Assembly: GCF_028372415.1 (NCBI RefSeq)
Contig: NC_092879.1
Location: forward strand, 94,646,241-94,710,240
Source of the DNA: Notamacropus eugenii
Taxonomy: Eukaryota > Chordata > Mammalia > Diprotodontia > Macropodidae
Reading direction: 5' to 3'
DNA length: 64,000 nucleotides
Below the pieces are notes generated by a model. The model had not been told where the DNA came from and made no database searches. It was given only the letters and a program-made list of their open reading frames with translations. This document shows, piece after piece, positions 62,101-64,000 of the stretch. Both the position numbers and the translations under genes were made by a program. Each line of letters opens with the position of its first letter. Position 1 is the stretch's first letter.

Positions 62101-62541
62101 TAGGATCTTGTTAGTGTTATTGCATGGCGTTATGCAGCTTTCCATGACTGTGCTTCCCTTAGGATCACTGAAAGGCTTTGTATTCTGAAGACTCTTAAAG
62201 ACTTGTCCCTTTTTGTCCTTGTGAATGCACATCCAATGGTCATTGAAAGCTCTAGGCCTCAGTTTCAGGTACGATGCATGGAGGGTCCTCAAATGTAAAG
62301 GCCCCTAAGGTCCTCTTTCCTGTAGGTCTAGAATACTGTACATGTTCACAGTCAAGTCCCACAAGCTCTGCTTTCAACACTTTACCACAAATTCACAGCA
62401 GGGGACTGGCTAAGACTGTTTCGAAAGCCAGGACCCTTTTCATGATAGGCTCTTCTTAGTGATCTGACATCAGTTTCCTTTCACTCACATAAATGACTTT
62501 GTATTCTCAGGACTCTAAAAGATTGATCATTTCTGTCCTTA
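59188..62541 (+). repeat. Unit B' satellite block 1
   Basis: Collinear with the other units. Private changes include GATGTAAC near 60,717 and CCCTGCGTCTC near 60,977; the latter opens a 68-codon frame (60,907-61,113) absent elsewhere, which shows how easily such frames arise here. Confidence 0.9.
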
Positions 62542-63212
62542 TGAGGAGGTTTAGGGGTGATCAAGACCCCAAAATACCGACAGTCTGGGGGGTGCTCAAA
62601 TGAATTCGAGCACACCCCAAAATACCGACAGTCTGGGGGGTGCTCGAATGAATTCGACTCAAGCCTTCTTCAAGTCAAAGAAAACAAAGTTCATTAAAGG
62701 TTCATCAAATTTGGTTGGCTCTTAAAGAGCCTAAGCATTTGTGATGCTTGTATGCACAAGCAGGCCAGATAGAATCCCAGCTAGGCAGAGTCTCAGCAGG
62801 ATTGAATCTGAGCACCTTCATGGAGGCAAGATGGAACTAAGTACAGAAAAGACTATAGGAGGGATCTGGGGGGGGGGGGGTGATCTGGTAGTCCAGGGTG
62901 ATGGGAGGAGGGGTTTAGGGAGGGTCCTGGGGAGAAGTCCAAAGAGGGAATTCAGGAGAGTTGGAGACAGCTGGAGGCAATCAGGAGATACTAGACAATG
63001 GAGCTTCTGGGTGGGTAGCAGGTGAGGCACTCAAGAAGGAACACATAATGGCCACAGATTTGAGCGTGAAAGGCTGGGTTATGTGAGGAGATTCTAGGAT
63101 AATTCAATTTAAGTATGACAAGCCAGGTTCTGTGGGCAGATACTAGGAGAGCTCAATTTGAGTATGAAAATCCAGACAATTCAAGAAAGTTTCCAGAGTC
63201 TGAACCCTATCA
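62542..63212. mobile_element. Unit B' solo-LTR-like insertion
   Basis: G run is an uninterrupted G13. The second copy of the 48-bp duplication reads CAGTCTGGGGGG, matching the first copy, where other units have CAGTCAGGGGGG. This suggests exchange between the two tandem copies. Confidence 0.7.
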
Positions 63213-64000
63213 CTTATATCCTTGTAAGTGTATACAATGAATCTTCAGCTCAGTAGATCTCAGGTTCAGGCAGAATGCATGGAGGGTACTCTATGGGAAA
63301 TGCCCTTCAGGTCTGCTTTTCCCTAGGCCTGGAAACCTCCAGGTGATCAGTCAAGTCCCTCCAGCTCTCCTTTCAACATTTTACCCTGAATTCACAGCAG
63401 GGGACTGGCTCAAAAACTCTGGAAAGCCTTGGCATTTTTCATCCTAACATCTTCTCAGTGATCTTACACTTTCTCATCTAGTTCTCTAGATCTCACTTTC
63501 CTTTAGAGGCACATGGGGTGCATGGACACTAAGGTCTCTGAAGGACTACTCACGTTCATTCCTTGGACCTTCCTGACTGAGCAGTAGATAACATGGAGAG
63601 CCTTGTTGTAGAAATGGTTTCAAGGTCTCCTAATCTCTAGGTCAGAAAAATTGTCAGAAAGCACATACAGATACCTGAAGCTGCCTGGGCCTCTGTTTCC
63701 CCTTCACTCAGAGCAGGGGCCAGGCTAAACTGCTTTGGACAACGTTGACATTTGTAATCCTAGAATCTCCTTTATCTTACACCTGGGTCTCCAGCCTTCC
63801 AGGACTTTGTATCCTTTAGAGTCTTTGAAATGTTTTGGCTTCTGAAGACTCTCCATGACTTGTTCCTTTTTGTCCTGGGACTCTTGAGGGTGCACACACT
63901 ATGGTCATGAAGGTCTATGGCCTCAGATTGAGGCAGAATGCATAGAGGGCACTCAAAGGCAAATGCCTGCCCTTGAGATCCTCTTTGCTCTAGGGCTAGG
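63213..64000 (+). repeat. Unit B' satellite block 2, cut by the window end
   Basis: The first two to three monomers of the block. The array clearly continues past 64,000. Confidence 0.9.

Overview
This is mammalian genomic DNA, most likely from a marsupial. Evidence is a tRNA-headed SINE with an RTE-like tail (5,914-6,229), fragments of the same SINE family in every repeat unit, and L1/HAL1-type LINE copies whose 5' end and 3' UTR look like marsupial elements. Nothing prokaryotic is present. Almost all long open frames are chance products of repeats, GC-rich DNA or simple repeats. Family names come from recall of consensus sequences, not from a search.

Layout. Positions 1-9,356 are single-copy, repeat-rich flank: an old LINE relic on the minus strand, a younger 2.7-kb HAL1-like element nested in it (5' UTR, dead ORF1, 3' UTR, no ORF2, 15-bp target duplication), the SINE, and a 5'-truncated sister HAL1 in the opposite orientation. 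From about 9,357 to the window's end lies a macrosatellite of about 15-kb units: A (9,357-24,308), B (24,309-39,216), A' (39,217-54,199) and B' (54,200 to beyond 64,000). A matches A' and B matches B' in the gene region, so the higher-order unit is an A+B dimer of about 29.9 kb.

Each unit has a 5-kb gene segment and a 10-kb satellite segment. The gene segment holds two old SINE fragments, a CpG-rich promoter-like block, a short exon encoding a hydrophobic helix, an intron opening with a (GGA)n tract, and a terminal exon with a strong acceptor encoding a charged coiled coil. Spliced in phase 0 these give a 129-residue single-pass membrane/coiled-coil protein in B and B'. In A and A' a CGA-to-TGA change shortens it to 116 residues. 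I do not recognise the family. The satellite segment is about 26 degenerate tandem copies of a roughly 350-bp monomer, all in one orientation, many carrying a CTCF-like AGCAGGGGGC core. A 0.67-kb solo-LTR-like insertion with a 4-bp target duplication sits at the same place in every unit.

The most striking pattern is how A/B divergence is distributed. By eye it is very low over the satellite, about 1% in the intron, and about 6% in the terminal exon and the next 250 bases. The two gene types therefore look like older lineages preserved inside an otherwise homogenised array. All counts are by eye.
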